Shown here: positions 23,838-34,748 of the stretch, in pieces
Position numbering within the stretch: the stretch's first letter is position 1
Layout: each line of letters starts with the position of its first letter
Origin: Allomyces macrogynus ATCC 38327
Taxonomy: Eukaryota; Blastocladiomycota; Blastocladiomycetes; Blastocladiales; Blastocladiaceae
Length of the DNA stretch: 64,000 nt
Direction: 5' to 3'
NCBI GenBank assembly: GCA_000151295.1
Contig: GG745352.1
Coordinates: 74,716 to 138,715 of the forward strand
Translations under genes and position numbers: made by a program
Notes under the pieces: generated by a model
Databases searched by the model: none
Seen by the model: only the letters and a program-made list of their open reading frames with translations
What the model was told of the DNA's origin: nothing

Positions 23838-24300
23838 GCATTCTCACTGTGCGCTCCAGGGCTCCGCGCGACAGCGAGCATGCTATTGGTCTGCGCAACA
23901 AGCTGGCCGTCACGGAGCGACAAAATGCGACATTAGTTGTTCAATAACGGTGGGTTCAGCACACAGGCGGATCACCCATGCGCCATTCGATTCGCATGCT
24001 TCGGGTGCGTGGAAAAATCAAAATGTGGCGATGCAAAGAGAGCGCGGAGCAAGGTGATCCCGTCCGTGCGCGACGCTTCGACCATCCATTTGAGCGCCGC
24101 GTCAAACAGTCACATGGGGAGAAAGGAGTCTGGGAACAGACTGGGGTCATTGCGTGACACGATCCACTCGAACAAGGGCACCGTCGTGACGAGCGGCATC
24201 AGAGCAGGCTGCCAGCGTGACCATCATTTTCCGCGTCGGAGGAAGCTCGCTTGTGAACATCACCTTCTAACAACAGCATCAGAAGAGAGGAGCTCATTGT
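23838..24300 (-). pseudogene. Ankyrin-like repeat gene, broken copy B (inverted relative to copy A)
   Basis: On the minus strand the translation reads MPLVTTVPLFEWIVSRND, then after a stop ALKWMVEASRTDGITLLRAL, then EPTVIEQLM, and in another frame SMLAVARSPGAHSENAA. These line up in order with LPITSLPMLKWIISRSD, ALQWMIEVSRDEGIALLSTL, EPAVIEQMI and WMLAVARAQGAEKSVAM of copy A at 21052-22178. Multiple stops and frame changes show it is dead. The two copies point toward one another, so they may be remnants of an inverted duplication older than the near-identical arms flanking them. Confidence 0.6.
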
Positions 24301-24456
24301 AAGATCTCCTCGGTTCGCCCGAGTTTCCTGCCTCTTGTCAAATCCAGCAGTTCGAGTCGAGCTGGCCGCACAACCCAGAAGTATCGAACAATGTTTGACC
24401 AACAAAACTGGAATTACATTTGCCTCCGAATCACGCCCAAACACCGCCACCGTCAT

Positions 24457-25673
24457 TCACTTTTTCGCCTTGGCTTTGCCCTTCCCCTTCCCCTGATCCT
24501 GGCCTGCCGCACTAGCACCCGCACCCTCATCGACCTGGCTCTTTTCAGAGCCGGCGCCCTGCGCTTCCTCGAGCTTGATGTCGCGCATCAGCTTCTCCAT
24601 TTGCCGCTGCCGCTGATCCTGTTGCCGCTTTTCGCGTTCCTGGATCAGCCGCTCGAGCTCAGGCTTGTACTCTTTGAAGTACTCGTCGCGGGCACGGCCA
24701 AACGCCTCGAACAATGCGGGCGCGCCGAGCCCCGTGACGGCCGAAAAGGAAACCGGGTCGAGAATCGAGTAAAACTCGTCGAGCACGAGCGACATGGACT
24801 GGACGAGCGAGTGCATGTAGGGCGGCTCGTGTTCCGAGTGGTCCGATGAGTGGAGAGCACCTGATACGGGTGGGGTAAGCTCGTCAGTTAAGAGCATTTG
24901 GAGGCGTTGGTGCAGCGCAAGGGCCTGAAAATGAACGCACTCTGGAAAGCCTCAAAGTCACGCATCCACTCGATCGCAAATGCCGGGTCCGTCACGTCGG
25001 ACTTGTTGAATAGCACGACAAACGGCAACCGCGTGCGATAGAGAATCGAGCACGCGTAAAGCATGTTCGACATAAACGTGGCAGGCGACGCGGACCGCGG
25101 CGTATCAACGACAAACGCCACAACCGTCGGGTACGTTGCCGCAAGCGAGTCGGTGATGATTGATCCAGACGCCGACCACGTAAACACTTCAATCTGGCCC
25201 GGCGTGTCGATGAGAATGTAGTCGACCGAGTCCTGGCGCTTTTCGAGCAATTCGAGCACTTGGTCAAACTTGGTTGTGAACAGGTTGAGCGACGTCAAGA
25301 TGGCGCCGTTGGGGCCGAGCTGGTACTGCTTCATGACCTCGGCGTACTTGACCGTGTCGCGAATGTCAATGTTGGGTGCGTAGGGCACGTGCGTGACGGC
25401 CGGGTCGAGGTTGACAATATAAGGCCGCTGCTTGGTCGTGAGCAGGTGTGCGTTCATGCGCTGCATGACGGACGTCTTGCCCGACCCGGCCATGCCGACA
25501 AGCAGCACGCAGGTCGGTAGCTTCTTGGCCGGGGTGGTGGGGGCCGCAGTCACGGCATTGGTCGAGGCAGCTGACAGCGCGGCCGTCGAAGTTGATGAAG
25601 CAGCGGCCGGTGACCGTGCTGCCGCGGATCCTGCGTGAGGTTGCGATGCTGGGGCCGTGCTCTTACTCGACAT
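24457..25673 (-). CDS. GPN1: GPN-loop GTPase 1 (RNA polymerase II assembly/import factor)
   Basis: Two exons, 24941-25673 and 24457-24860, with an 80-bp intron whose removal gives FEAFQSALHSS, the conserved junction of the family. The product has 378 residues. A low-complexity Ser/Ala/Thr leader precedes the P-loop [11 protein letters not shown], then the GPN insert GPNGAIL, the switch DTPGQIEVF, and NKSD for guanine recognition. [13 protein letters not shown] marks the GPN1 subclass. The C-terminus is a charged coiled coil ending in a Lys/Gly-rich tail ([11 protein letters not shown]). GPN1 acts with GPN3 in cytoplasmic assembly and nuclear import of RNA polymerase II. It diverges from the NSUN gene across 209 bp. 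Confidence 0.92.
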
Positions 25674-25882
25674 TTTCGTGGCGGGCCGAGAGGACGGGTG
25701 AGAGGCGATGCAGCAAGGGAGGACAGAATCAAGTCTCCGGCTGACAAAGACTGAGCTGGTGTCACGTCGTCGCCACATCACCTCCTTTGTTAACGTTGCT
25801 GCTCGTCGGTCCAACCATCCTGCACTGGCTTTAATCACTTGCTCGTACCGAACCCGAGAGTCTGCGCTGTATACGCATCAAC
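25674..25882. promoter_or_regulatory. Short divergent promoter region, GPN1 / NSUN
   Basis: A 209-bp spacer between divergent ATGs at 25673 (minus) and 25883 (plus). No canonical TATA box is seen. It lies just outside the right inverted-repeat arm. Confidence 0.45.
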
Positions 25883-27262
25883 ATGGACTCGACACGCTTG
25901 CCAACAGATGATGGGGTCGCTGCTGCCAAACAGCAACAACGCGGTGATGCACGACCACTTTTGGCGAATCCGGCTCTTTGTGCTGTGAGCGAAACCACAG
26001 ACGCTAATGCTCTGCCCAACCTGTCAAGCATCCGCTCCGCTGCAGCTCGACACTCCACCGAACGTTCCCTGGCCGTGGTCACTCGGCCAGTGTCCAGCGA
26101 TTTGCCGTCTCCCTTGCGCGAGTACTTGTTCGCCCATGATATCCCGCCCGAAATCTACGACGTGCAGATCCCGCGGTTCTTTCGTGTGCATTCTCCCGGC
26201 CGCAGCGTGACTCTCGATGATCTTCGGCGCGATCTGGGCACGACAACTGTTGCCCCCGTCGTGTGGGCGCCTGGGTTCTACTCTTGTCCCGCTCATGTGC
26301 GCCTGGTCGGCTCGGCGCTCTACCAGGCCGGCACCGTGCTGGGCATGGACGCCAGCTCGTCGCTTGCCGCGCACGCGCTCTCCCTCACCCCGTCCGACCA
26401 CGTTCTCGACTTGTGCTGCGCACCCGGCGCCAAGCTCGTCTACCTCGCGCAGGCATTACACGGAACACAGTCGGTCCCGTTTGAGGGCACGGTGACTGGA
26501 GTCGATGTGAGCAAGGACCGGCTCGCGACGTGTCGGTCGCTGCTCAAGAAGCACAAGATTGTGAACGCGCGGCTCTTCTGTGCTGACGGGACCACGTTCA
26601 GCGCTCTTGCCCCCGTTTGGGGTGTGGCCGTGCTCAACAAGCGGACCCCGCCGCAGGTTCGGCAAGCCGACGTTTCGTCGCTACGAGTGTTCCATGCGCC
26701 GCAGACGCTGCGCGCGAATCGACCTTGTCTCGATCCCATGGCGCTCTATGACAAGGTGCTGGTCGATGCCGAGTGCACGCACGACGGGTCGGTTGCGCAC
26801 ATTTTGAAGTACCGCGACGCGGCGACGGGTCAATGGCGCGGCGTGGGCAAGCTCTGGCTCGACGACCAGCAGCTCGCGGGTCTCGAGTCGCTCCAGCGCC
26901 GGCTCTTGCGCAATGGGTGGAGACTGCTAAAGCCGGGTGGGATTCTCGTGTACTCGACGTGCAGGTTCGCGCGCTTGCTTTGATGGGGCATTTTGAATGC
27001 TGTAGGCTCACCGCTCCCTCCCTCTAGTCTTTCGCGCCGCCAAAACGAGGCCATCGTGGAACGGTTCCTCGACGAGGCCCTCGATGCTCGGCCTGACCCA
27101 ATCGACGTGCCCGTTGGCTTGCCCGATGCGTGCCGCGTCGAGATTGCCGGCGTTCAGAACGCTGCGTTGCGCATGGACCCGCTGCGGTCGCAAACGAGCG
27201 GGCTGTTTGTCGCGAGGCTGCGCAAGATCGCACCGGACGGATATGTATTGAGCTGCATGTAA
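25883..27262 (+). CDS. NSUN/RsmB-family RNA (cytosine-5) methyltransferase, right-arm copy
   Basis: Exons 25883-26964 and 27028-27262 flank a 63-bp intron and give 438 residues. The Rossmann-type domain shows motif I LDLCCAPGAKLVYLAQAL, an acidic SAM-contact VTGVDVSKDRL, a motif-IV-like VDAECTHDGS with a Cys, and motif VI YSTCS, the second Cys region, formed only after splicing. The two Cys sites fit the NSUN mechanism, attack on C6 and product release. DAEC in place of the common DAPC marks an unusual subgroup, so the substrate (tRNA, rRNA or mitochondrial RNA) is unknown. The ATG at 25883 opens with MDSTRLPTDDGVAAAK. The first 150 bp lie outside the repeat; everything from 26033 onward is duplicated in the left arm. 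Confidence 0.85.
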
Positions 27263-28891
27263 TTTTTGACTTGTGATTCCAAATGCGTCCCCCTTTTTCG
27301 CACACTGTCCACCCCACCCGCTTCCGCATCGGCACCGATTGACCGATTGACCGATTGGACATGAGAGACAGCCGACTGACACACAGATAGCCTGGCCAAA
27401 GACTCGTGTCACATTGAGCTTCTGATTCAACAGCAACAGGATCCGCTGGACATGGCGCAAGCAGAACGGGAATATGGTGGGGTCGACCACAAGCGGCAGA
27501 CAAGCCTCCCCTGCGGCCGGCGGACAAATAAATGTAAATTGCAACCGCTATCGGGTTTGAAGCCCAAAACCGCCACGAGCCGAAATGGCGGGAGTTTGCT
27601 GAAAAGTTCATTCAAGGACCGGCCGGCCCACGACATGCAGCAGCATGGATGAACATGATGAAGTGGCTCGTCGCAACCAAGGAACACCAAACTGGCCGCA
27701 TTAAACCCTGTAAGCCACGACCACAGCGACAACCTTGGATAAATCGGCCACCGCCTTCTGCGACATGGCAGTGTCGCTCAGCTCGAGCTTGGCCAGTGCT
27801 CCCCCCTTTTGCGCGTACTTGCACAGAGCGCCGGCAACGTTATCACCCACCCGATTCCCACTCAGGACGAGCCGCTCAAGCGACAACGGCAGCCCGGCAA
27901 TCCATTCACAATCCCCGTCGCTCAGGAAAGTGGCGTTCAAGTCGAGTTCCTGGAGTCGGCTGGGCAAGCGAGCAGGCCCAACCGTCAGCCCATTTCCCCC
28001 GAGATCAAGTCGGCGCAGCGTCGACGGCCACGTAAACTGCTCCAAATCGGCACTCGTCAGTCTGCAATGTCCGAGTGTCAATGACACGATGCGCGGCGGC
28101 AAGTGCTGTGCAAGCGCGGGCAGGACGAGCGTCCCACTCCCAATCGGCCACTCTTGGAGCGTCAAGTCAACCACAGTTGCCGGGATTCGCGACACAACTG
28201 CAACAAGGCCGGCCAAGAAGTCACTCGTCTTTTCGGACCTCGGTGCAAATTCGAGGTGCAGCGACTGCAGCGGCAGCGTGAGCGGCAGTGATGCTCCCAT
28301 GACCGCATCCCAAGTTGGGAACTCCAAAGACAGGCTACGCGTTGCGAGTGGAAAGTGAGCAACAATTGGGTGCAACACAGTCGTGTCATTCAGCTGGCCA
28401 CGCCGCCAGGACTGAGCCATGGACCAGGTAAACGACTCGACAGTCGTGGGCAAGCCAGCGGCAATCTGCGCGAGGGCAATGACGTCGTCGCCACTTGGCA
28501 TCATCCCGTACGCGAACAGCAGCTTCAAGTCCCGCATGCCTTTGCGCGGGAGCAGTGAAAGTACTGTCGGGTCCCACGACGACAAGCGATCGCAGCCGTC
28601 GATGGAAAGGCGAGTCAGGCCGGGTGACCGCGCAATCAACCTGGCCAGAGCTCCAACAGTAAGGGCGAGCGGCTTATCTGGCCCAAGTGCGACGTCCAAG
28701 AACCGCACAGTCTTCTTGGGAACGTGATCGAGCAGCACGGCCAGAGCGCTTTCGTCAGAGCGAGCACGCACAAGCGTATGAATCTTCAGGGCCCGGAGAG
28801 TGCGAGGGAGACGGGTGAACACATTGCGCGCCAGGCGTGAGTCCGGGAGCACCACATCGCGCCAGAGATCGAGCTGCACGAGAGACGATGG
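26033..28891 (-). repeat. Inverted repeat, right arm
   Basis: Mirror of 1-2859. It contains the body of the NSUN gene, the convergent intergenic spacer and most of the F-box/LRR gene. Because the left arm runs off the window, the outer boundary beyond 28891 is not known. Confidence 0.95.
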
Positions 28892-29464
28892 CAATCTCAG
28901 AGCCTCCCACGGCACACGACCGCTCAAGGCCAAGTGGCGGCAAAATGGAGGAATGGTTTGCGTCTGAAGAGAAGAATACTCGTCTTCGTCCTCGTCCTCG
29001 TCGCGGTCCTCGCCGCGCCCACGGTCATTGAAGTACATGTAAAAGTTGCAAATCTGCCGAAACGGCACGGGTAGCAGCGACCAGCGGCGAAACGCTCGAA
29101 CCGGCCAGTCCTGATCGTGTGTGCTCAGGTGTTGCGGCTGCAGCACCGGCGCGCGGTTGCCGCCGCGCAAAACGAGCACCAAGTACCACTGGTCACTCTT
29201 CAGCTGTTTGGCCGCGCGCACGAACGTCTTGACGCTGGACGCAGACAGGTGCACCTGGTCTTGCTCCTGACGGTCAAACCAGACTGTGCTAGTGCTGATG
29301 AAGCTCGCAGTGGTCGTGCGAATGGCAGCGCGCATGCACGGAGCGTGAAAGATGGGTGCGGCAAGAGCGAGCTCCATCAGCGCGGCGTGTTCGTCGCGCG
29401 TGCCCATGGCCAACACGTGCGCCAGATGGTTGAGCACGTCGATGGGCAAGCAGTGGAGTGTCAT
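27701..29464 (-). CDS. F-box/LRR-like protein, complete copy
   Basis: One exon of 587 residues. The N-terminus, MTLHCLPIDVLNHLAHVLAM, fits an F-box-type helix pair (LPxDVLxxL), which would bind Skp1. A spacer holds an acidic run DRDEDEDEDEYSS, and the rest is leucine-rich repeats of irregular length (LVQLDLWRDVVLP, LTRLSIDGCDRL, LRRLDLGGNGL, LQELDLNATFL, LERLVLSGNRV). An F-box plus LRR layout suggests a substrate receptor for an SCF ubiquitin ligase; the F-box call is by eye and moderate. It is convergent with the NSUN gene and divergent from the second F-box gene at 30025. Bases 27701-28891 are duplicated in the left arm. Broken relatives lie at 3312-3671 and 33062-34748. Confidence 0.75.
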   Translation of the reverse strand: MTLHCLPIDVLNHLAHVLAMGTRDEHAALMELALAAPIFHAPCMRAAIRTTTASFISTSTVWFDRQEQDQVHLSASSVKTFVRAAKQLKSDQWYLVLVLRGGNRAPVLQPQHLSTHDQDWPVRAFRRWSLLPVPFRQICNFYMYFNDRGRGEDRDEDEDEDEYSSLQTQTIPPFCRHLALSGRVPWEALRLPSSLVQLDLWRDVVLPDSRLARNVFTRLPRTLRALKIHTLVRARSDESALAVLLDHVPKKTVRFLDVALGPDKPLALTVGALARLIARSPGLTRLSIDGCDRLSSWDPTVLSLLPRKGMRDLKLLFAYGMMPSGDDVIALAQIAAGLPTTVESFTWSMAQSWRRGQLNDTTVLHPIVAHFPLATRSLSLEFPTWDAVMGASLPLTLPLQSLHLEFAPRSEKTSDFLAGLVAVVSRIPATVVDLTLQEWPIGSGTLVLPALAQHLPPRIVSLTLGHCRLTSADLEQFTWPSTLRRLDLGGNGLTVGPARLPSRLQELDLNATFLSDGDCEWIAGLPLSLERLVLSGNRVGDNVAGALCKYAQKGGALAKLELSDTAMSQKAVADLSKVVAVVVAYRV

Positions 29465-30024
29465 GGCTGGATCGGCGTGCTGGCGTCAGGAAAAGGCGCT
29501 GATCGTGGCTGTGGTGGAAATGCGGGGAGTGTGGCAAAAGGCCTCGTCGCGCCGGGTGCGGTCCCGTTCCATGCAGTCTCATGAGATCGACCAGTCCCAA
29601 TGATGGCAGTGCGCAAAACAAGACAAGAAGTTCCGTCCAACTCACTTTTCTCATTTTCAAGTTGCTGATCACGTTCGCGGACGCCTACTGACTGGCGTGG
29701 TTGGCCCGATGTTGCAACCACGACAGAGATCGAGCAAGTGAACCGCGTCACGATGGTGGATAGGTCGTGCCGCCCGCGTGTAAAACCCAAGCTCTTCATG
29801 CAGTGCTGTTCTTCAACGACACCACCGCCGCCACCACCACCACCACCACCACCACCACCACCACAATATCCTGCTCTGACAATCGTTCCACCTCACATAT
29901 TTCCTCGCCCCCCTGCGGATCGTCTGTTGCCACAAGAATGCACGCTTGCGCATCCCCAATCGAGCAGTCATTTCGTCCTGACATTTTGAGCGCTGGTAAT
30001 GCAGGCAATCAAAAATGCCGCAGC
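29465..30024. other. Divergent spacer between two F-box-type genes
   Basis: Holds a CCA microsatellite at 29821-29864. The plus-strand frame is open through much of it and leads into the proposed first exon of the next gene, but without recognisable protein sequence. Confidence 0.5.
29821..29864. repeat. CCA/ACC trinucleotide microsatellite
   Basis: About 14 trinucleotide units, with two CCG variants near the start, in the spacer between divergent F-box-type genes. Confidence 0.9.
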
Positions 30025-32275
30025 ATGTACGTACACAACAAAGCTTCTACCGTGAACAAATTGCCCGCGACTTCGATTCACGCACAGTCGGCTTGCAAAG
30101 GTGACCTGATGCTGTATCACACTACACAGGCTCCCCAACTTGCCACTGGACATCCTGCTTCACATTGTCCAATGGCTCGCTGCAGACACGCTCAGAATCA
30201 ACACACGTTCGCTGCCCATCGGATCAGCTGCAGGTAAGGACCTGATCGCACTGCGCCGTACTTGTGCAGTCCTAAAAGCTGCCGTGGACGACGTCTTGTT
30301 CTGGCACGTTCGCCTCATTATTCGACTGAAGCAAGGATCTCCAAACACCACCGACGCCGTGTGGAACACAAGAATGGGCGAGTGGAGTGCTTTTTTGATC
30401 CCAGAGATCCCAGAGATCCCTGAGATCCCTGAGAAACGGCCTGGCGTGCTATTGCTGCCAGAAATGAACTTGCCACCTGCGGTAACATTGCTGCCCGCAT
30501 TCCCGGCTCCGCCTGGCATACCCACTTCGGTTGCTCCAGCGGCAGCCACAGCGGGATTGTTTATCAGCGCTCGACCTATTCCTGATCGTCGTCTTGGCTT
30601 TGTCTTGCCCATTCACCAGGTGCGATCCATTTTCATACCGGACGTACCTCAAGGCGCGTTGCGCTCCTTGAACGTTGTGGACTTGTGTGAACCTTGGCTA
30701 GGCCATGTTGCAAAGGCACTTGTGACTGTGCTTCCGCAGTTGCGCTGCCTCGAAATCGGGCTCTCACTTCATGCTGCAACGATCGGCCGTGCTCTCCTCG
30801 ACATTGCGCCGAAGTTGGAAGTGCTGTCCTTGCACATCCTTGACGGTTGGAATGACGAGTTTGGGCCGACCATGGTCCTGCCGCGTCTGCGTTTCCTCCA
30901 CGTGAAGTTGGCACTGAGTGCGACCGAGGAGCGCGCAACGATCTGTGTCCTGCCAACAGCGCCGCATCTCGTGTACGTGGGTCTTACGGCTGAAGCTGTC
31001 CATGAAGACGTGATCAAGACGCTCAACCAGAGGCATTGTGCCAAGCTGAAGACACTCATCATGGAAACTACGGTGGTTTCTAAACTGAGCATCATTGACG
31101 TCCAGTCGCCCAACTGGGCCATGATGGAATGGTCGGCCCTGCAGTTACTGCAAGTGTCGGTTCCTGTGCTCGAATTCTTGTGTTTTTCCGCGACCACTGA
31201 ACTGGCACAAGTGTCTGCACCAATGTTCTCAGCTCTGCGGAAATTGATCATCAATCAAGTTAAAGCCACAGTTTGCCCGACTCTGCCTGCAATCCCACGG
31301 CTCGAAAACATCCATCTGGTGGGCTCAATTCTGATTCACGCGTCGCACCTCAAGTTCCTGGCCGCGCTGCCCAATCTTTGGAAGTTGCGCATTGATGGTT
31401 GCTCCATCACAGGCACTGGATCCGCTGTCACGTTCCCTCAACTCAAAGAGCTGTCTTTGAAGGGCGACTATGAGCTCTTATCCACGGCCATGGCAGTGAT
31501 CGACGCGCCAGACCTCATCAGCGCGACGATTTGCGACGCCTCGCATCCAGAAGAGCATGACGGATTCATCTCTCGGGTGCCATGGCAGTCACTTGCAAGG
31601 CTCGTCATTACTGTTTACTGCTACGAGTCTCCTGGGGTACTGCTGGACAGGGCGGGACTTGACAAGCTCCCCTTATTAACCATCCTCAAATTACCGTATG
31701 AAGCAGCATGGGTCAGCAACGATAGCGTGCCACGGCTCGCCATGGTTGAGGAACTCGAGGTGACACTCGAGGCTCTCAGGCAACTGGTGGACAAGGGCGA
31801 ACTGTCCAGTCTCTGTAGCCTTCAATTGATCCACGCCTCGGACGTCCGACTTGATCGCGCGTCGCCAGCGCTCCTGTCTGCTCTCTCCTGTGCAACAAAT
31901 ATTGATTCGCTCAAGGTCAAGTGCGTCCAAGGATGTGTCGACGTGCTGACGCTAAGTTGGTCCTGCAACGATGCGTTTTGGAAGGCCATTCCAAAAATCC
32001 CAGTGCCGAAGCAACGCATCACCCATGTCGTCCAATTGCACATCCAGCGTCTCGACGATATCAGCACGGCATGTCGCCGCATTGCGCGAGTGATCAATTG
32101 GATCAATGCCGCGCCAGGACTCAAGACCGTGGCATCAACAGAGGGGGGTAAGCAGTCCAGTGATCAGCATCAGGTCAAGATACTTGTGGGCGGCGAGCCG
32201 AAGATGATGGTGCACTGCGGACGGCTGGGAGCGAAATTGATGGCTGCAACCAAGGTCAAGGCTCAAAACAAGTGA
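30025..32275 (+). CDS. F-box/LRR-like protein 2
   Basis: The main exon 30130-32275 encodes about 715 residues. It begins LPNLPLDILLHIVQWLAAD, a good F-box start, then CAVLKAAVDDVLFWHVRL and a long series of LRR-like units (LRCLEIGLSL, LEVLSLHILDGW, LWKLRIDGCSITG, LKELSLKGDYELL). There is no ATG in this exon before the F-box. A GTACGT donor at 30027 and an ACACAG acceptor at 30129 would remove 103 bp and join AT to G, creating a start codon that gives MLPNLPLDILLHI. An alternative is an ATG further 5' in the same spliced frame. A tetrapeptide-like Ile-Pro-Glu repeat lies near residue 90. Role as an SCF substrate receptor is inferred from layout only. Confidence 0.65.
30398..30433 (+). repeat. 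Four 9-bp tandem units encoding Ile-Pro-Glu
   Basis: Units ATCCCAGAG twice then ATCCCTGAG twice, inside the F-box/LRR 2 coding exon, encoding IPE four times. Confidence 0.9.
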
Positions 32276-32289
32276 TCAAGGGCTTCTCA

Positions 32290-32990
32290 GCCCCGAAATC
32301 TGTCATGGGGCCTTTAGGTGAATTTATGCCATCACCGTTCGTGCTCAATTTCCATACATAAATGTTTTGTTGAAATTCAACAAGCGCAGACCGATCGCTG
32401 GGGTCGAGGCCATCGCGCGCTCCCAAACCATCGCGCGCTCCCAAACCCTTCACGGCAGCTTGCGCTTTAGCTCTGTGCTTCAACATCTTGCGCACGACCA
32501 CAAAGTCGGCGGACAGTGACATCCATGCACCTTTGAGCGCCAACGACTTTGGGTCGCCCAAGAACACCCTCGTCGCGCTTCTGGGGACGTGTCGTGGTGG
32601 ACAACCGTGTATCGGGCAACAGTTTTCCGACGCCGCCGAGGACAGCCACATACGTACAATTTCAAGGCAACAAAGACACTCTCTAAGCATCCCACGTTGA
32701 GCGAAATGCGTTGTTGCGCGCGGCTGCACATAAGAAGGGACGGGAGGTATGCGACGAGCAGACCACTTCAAAGATCATACTCTCAATCAACGAATGCAAA
32801 GCCTCAAATCGAAAGGCGAAGGCGATATGCAGCGCCAGCACCCAGTTGGAGGGCCGTGGCGCTTGTTCGATAAATCTCGTCGCTCCTTTCCAGTCACCGT
32901 TGTTGCCATGGCTGAAAAGCGAAACAGCACTCTTGAACATAAAATATTCAACAAATGACACACCTGCTGTGCGTCGTACATGATCATCCA
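32290..32990 (-). pseudogene. Ankyrin-like repeat gene, broken copy C
   Basis: Minus-strand pieces in two frames resemble copy A. SHGNNGDWKGATRFIEQAP and WVLALHIAFAFRFEALHSLI match the AGHLDTAIRLLNQGVW and MWQLVFAYAFAKGN region. AWMSLSADFVVVRKMLKHRA matches NWMLAVARAQGAEKSVAMLL. A stop and a frame change near 32690-32770 separate them. An 18-bp direct repeat (CATCGCGCGCTCCCAAAC) occurs twice in tandem at 32411-32446 inside the copy. It lies tail-to-tail with F-box/LRR 2. Confidence 0.5.
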
Positions 32991-33061
32991 ACTCCTTTCT
33001 CTCGTCTGACCGACTCTCTACAAGCCGGCCACAGTTCGACCACTGCACTTCACATCGCACA

Positions 33062-34748
33062 TCAAAGCACACCCGCAAACGGTCCCTCAGAGAATGGCTT
33101 TGAGCCGGAAGCGATCCTGCAACCATAACACGCACGCCGCACTGGCGGCCGTGTGTGGTCCCACTCAGGCATCGTCTCGACAAAGTGACGTCCGAGCCTG
33201 GTCTCATTGACGCCAAGCACATGCAGGCGGTGGGGTAGCACCGAGACCCAAACTGGCGCGTCCCGATCGGACAGGTCATTGTTGCAGCCAAGCCGGAGCA
33301 CACAGAGACTGGCTGGCCGCGTGACAGGCGCGCGAGGGAACATGTTGCCATGGAGGTCAAGGTCGCGCAACGTTTGGGGCCAGTGGCCGTCGAGTGTGTC
33401 GATATCGGTTGCGGAGAGCCAGCAGCGAGCGCCACGAGCTGCTGTGGCAAGTATTGAAGGAACACAGCGCGCACATACGGGCGCATTGCTCCAAGCGCCC
33501 ATCCGGACAGATGAATGTGCTCGAGCGACTCGGGGAGCCGGGCAAGCATGGGCTGGAGGTCAGCCAGTACCGACCCCGATATGGAGAGCTTCAACTGACA
33601 GAGCGGCGCAGCTAAAAGTAAGGTCGTCGCCACAGCGCGCGTCCACGAGTGAGAGGTTGCACTTCCAGACAATTCGTGGCGTGTGGCAGTCGCGCCACAA
33701 GGAGCTCGATTCGATACAGGTCAACATCGAGGACAATCAAGTGCTCATCATCTTCGTCGTTTGCGTCGTCGAGGTACACGATGAGGGACTCGACCGTGGT
33801 GGGGAAGCTGGTCGCGAGTTGTTCAAGTGGTTCTGTACTGTTGCGCTGCAGCATCAAACCCAAATCCAGTTTCCTGAGCCCTTGACGCGGCAGCGCGCCA
33901 AGAACGAAGTGAAGCGAGACCATGCTCATCGATGAAATATCGAACGACGCCAAGTGTGGAAGCCGGGCAATTGCGTCAACGAGAGCAACTGCAGCGCGCC
34001 CAGGAACATCCATGTCATTGTCCTCGTCGGTGTGGAGGGACACCAACGTCAGTGGAAGATATTAGGCACACATGTCACATGAGTGCGGTCTTGTCCGGCG
34101 TGAAGTCTTGATAGCCTAACACGTCAATCAGCTTGAGCGTATATAGGCGGCGGGAAGCGAGAAGAGAAAACACAGGCAGCGTCAATTGATGTTGGCGCGC
34201 CTACCTGCTGCATGGTCACCTTGAGAATTGACTGTGGCAAAATAGCTTGGTCCCACAAAAGCGGTCCATTCATGACGAGGGAACGGCAATACGGCGCAAC
34301 GTTGGCCATGGTAAATGCGTTTGAGACCCGATCGACAAGCTGCTCGTGTCGCAGCACGGGAAGCAGAGACCAGCGCCGGGACGACTCGACGCTCTTGTCA
34401 GGCTTGAGCGCAATGGGGAGGACTGAGCGGTCGCCGGTGCGCGGAAGAAGCACCAAGGACACTCGTCGAGGGCCTGGGCTCCTGGTGGGGTCGACGAGGA
34501 CGCCAATGGAGAAAGCCCGGATCCGGACCATATTGTTGTCAAGGTCAGCCAAGTCTCTCCCCATGAGAATCGCTCCAAGTCGGCGTCGACCCAGACTGCG
34601 TCGACGGTCTATGCATCGATCCGCTCAACAAACGATACGCGAGCTGCTCGTCCGTCCTGTGGCCAAGCGCATGCCCATCCCCCGGGCAATAGAACCGATA
34701 CGCGCAGATTAGTGTTGTCAGAGGGACATGGTACACGGCAGGAACCAA
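33062..34748 (-). pseudogene. F-box/LRR family member, frameshifted
   Basis: Ordered minus-strand blocks match the intact gene at 27701-29464. SSRRWSLLPVLRHEQLVDRV corresponds to RAFRRWSLLPVPFRQI. VPGRAAVALVDAIARLPHL corresponds to LALTVGALARLIARSPGL. LATSFPTTVESLIVYL corresponds to IAAGLPTTVESFTWSM. WPQTLRDLDLHGNMF corresponds to WPSTLRRLDLGGNGL. They fall in at least three frames with stops between (at about 34124, 33612 and near 33440), and the part between the first and second blocks is missing or unreadable. Small introns could explain one break but not all. Upstream residues from 34748 keep weak protein-like character. Confidence 0.6.

Noticed and set aside
24888..24960. C-terminus of GPN1 read straight through the intron
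   Set aside because: The unspliced frame ends in a few non-conserved residues. Removing 80 bp with GT-AG ends and a CTGAC branch-like site restores the conserved family sequence.
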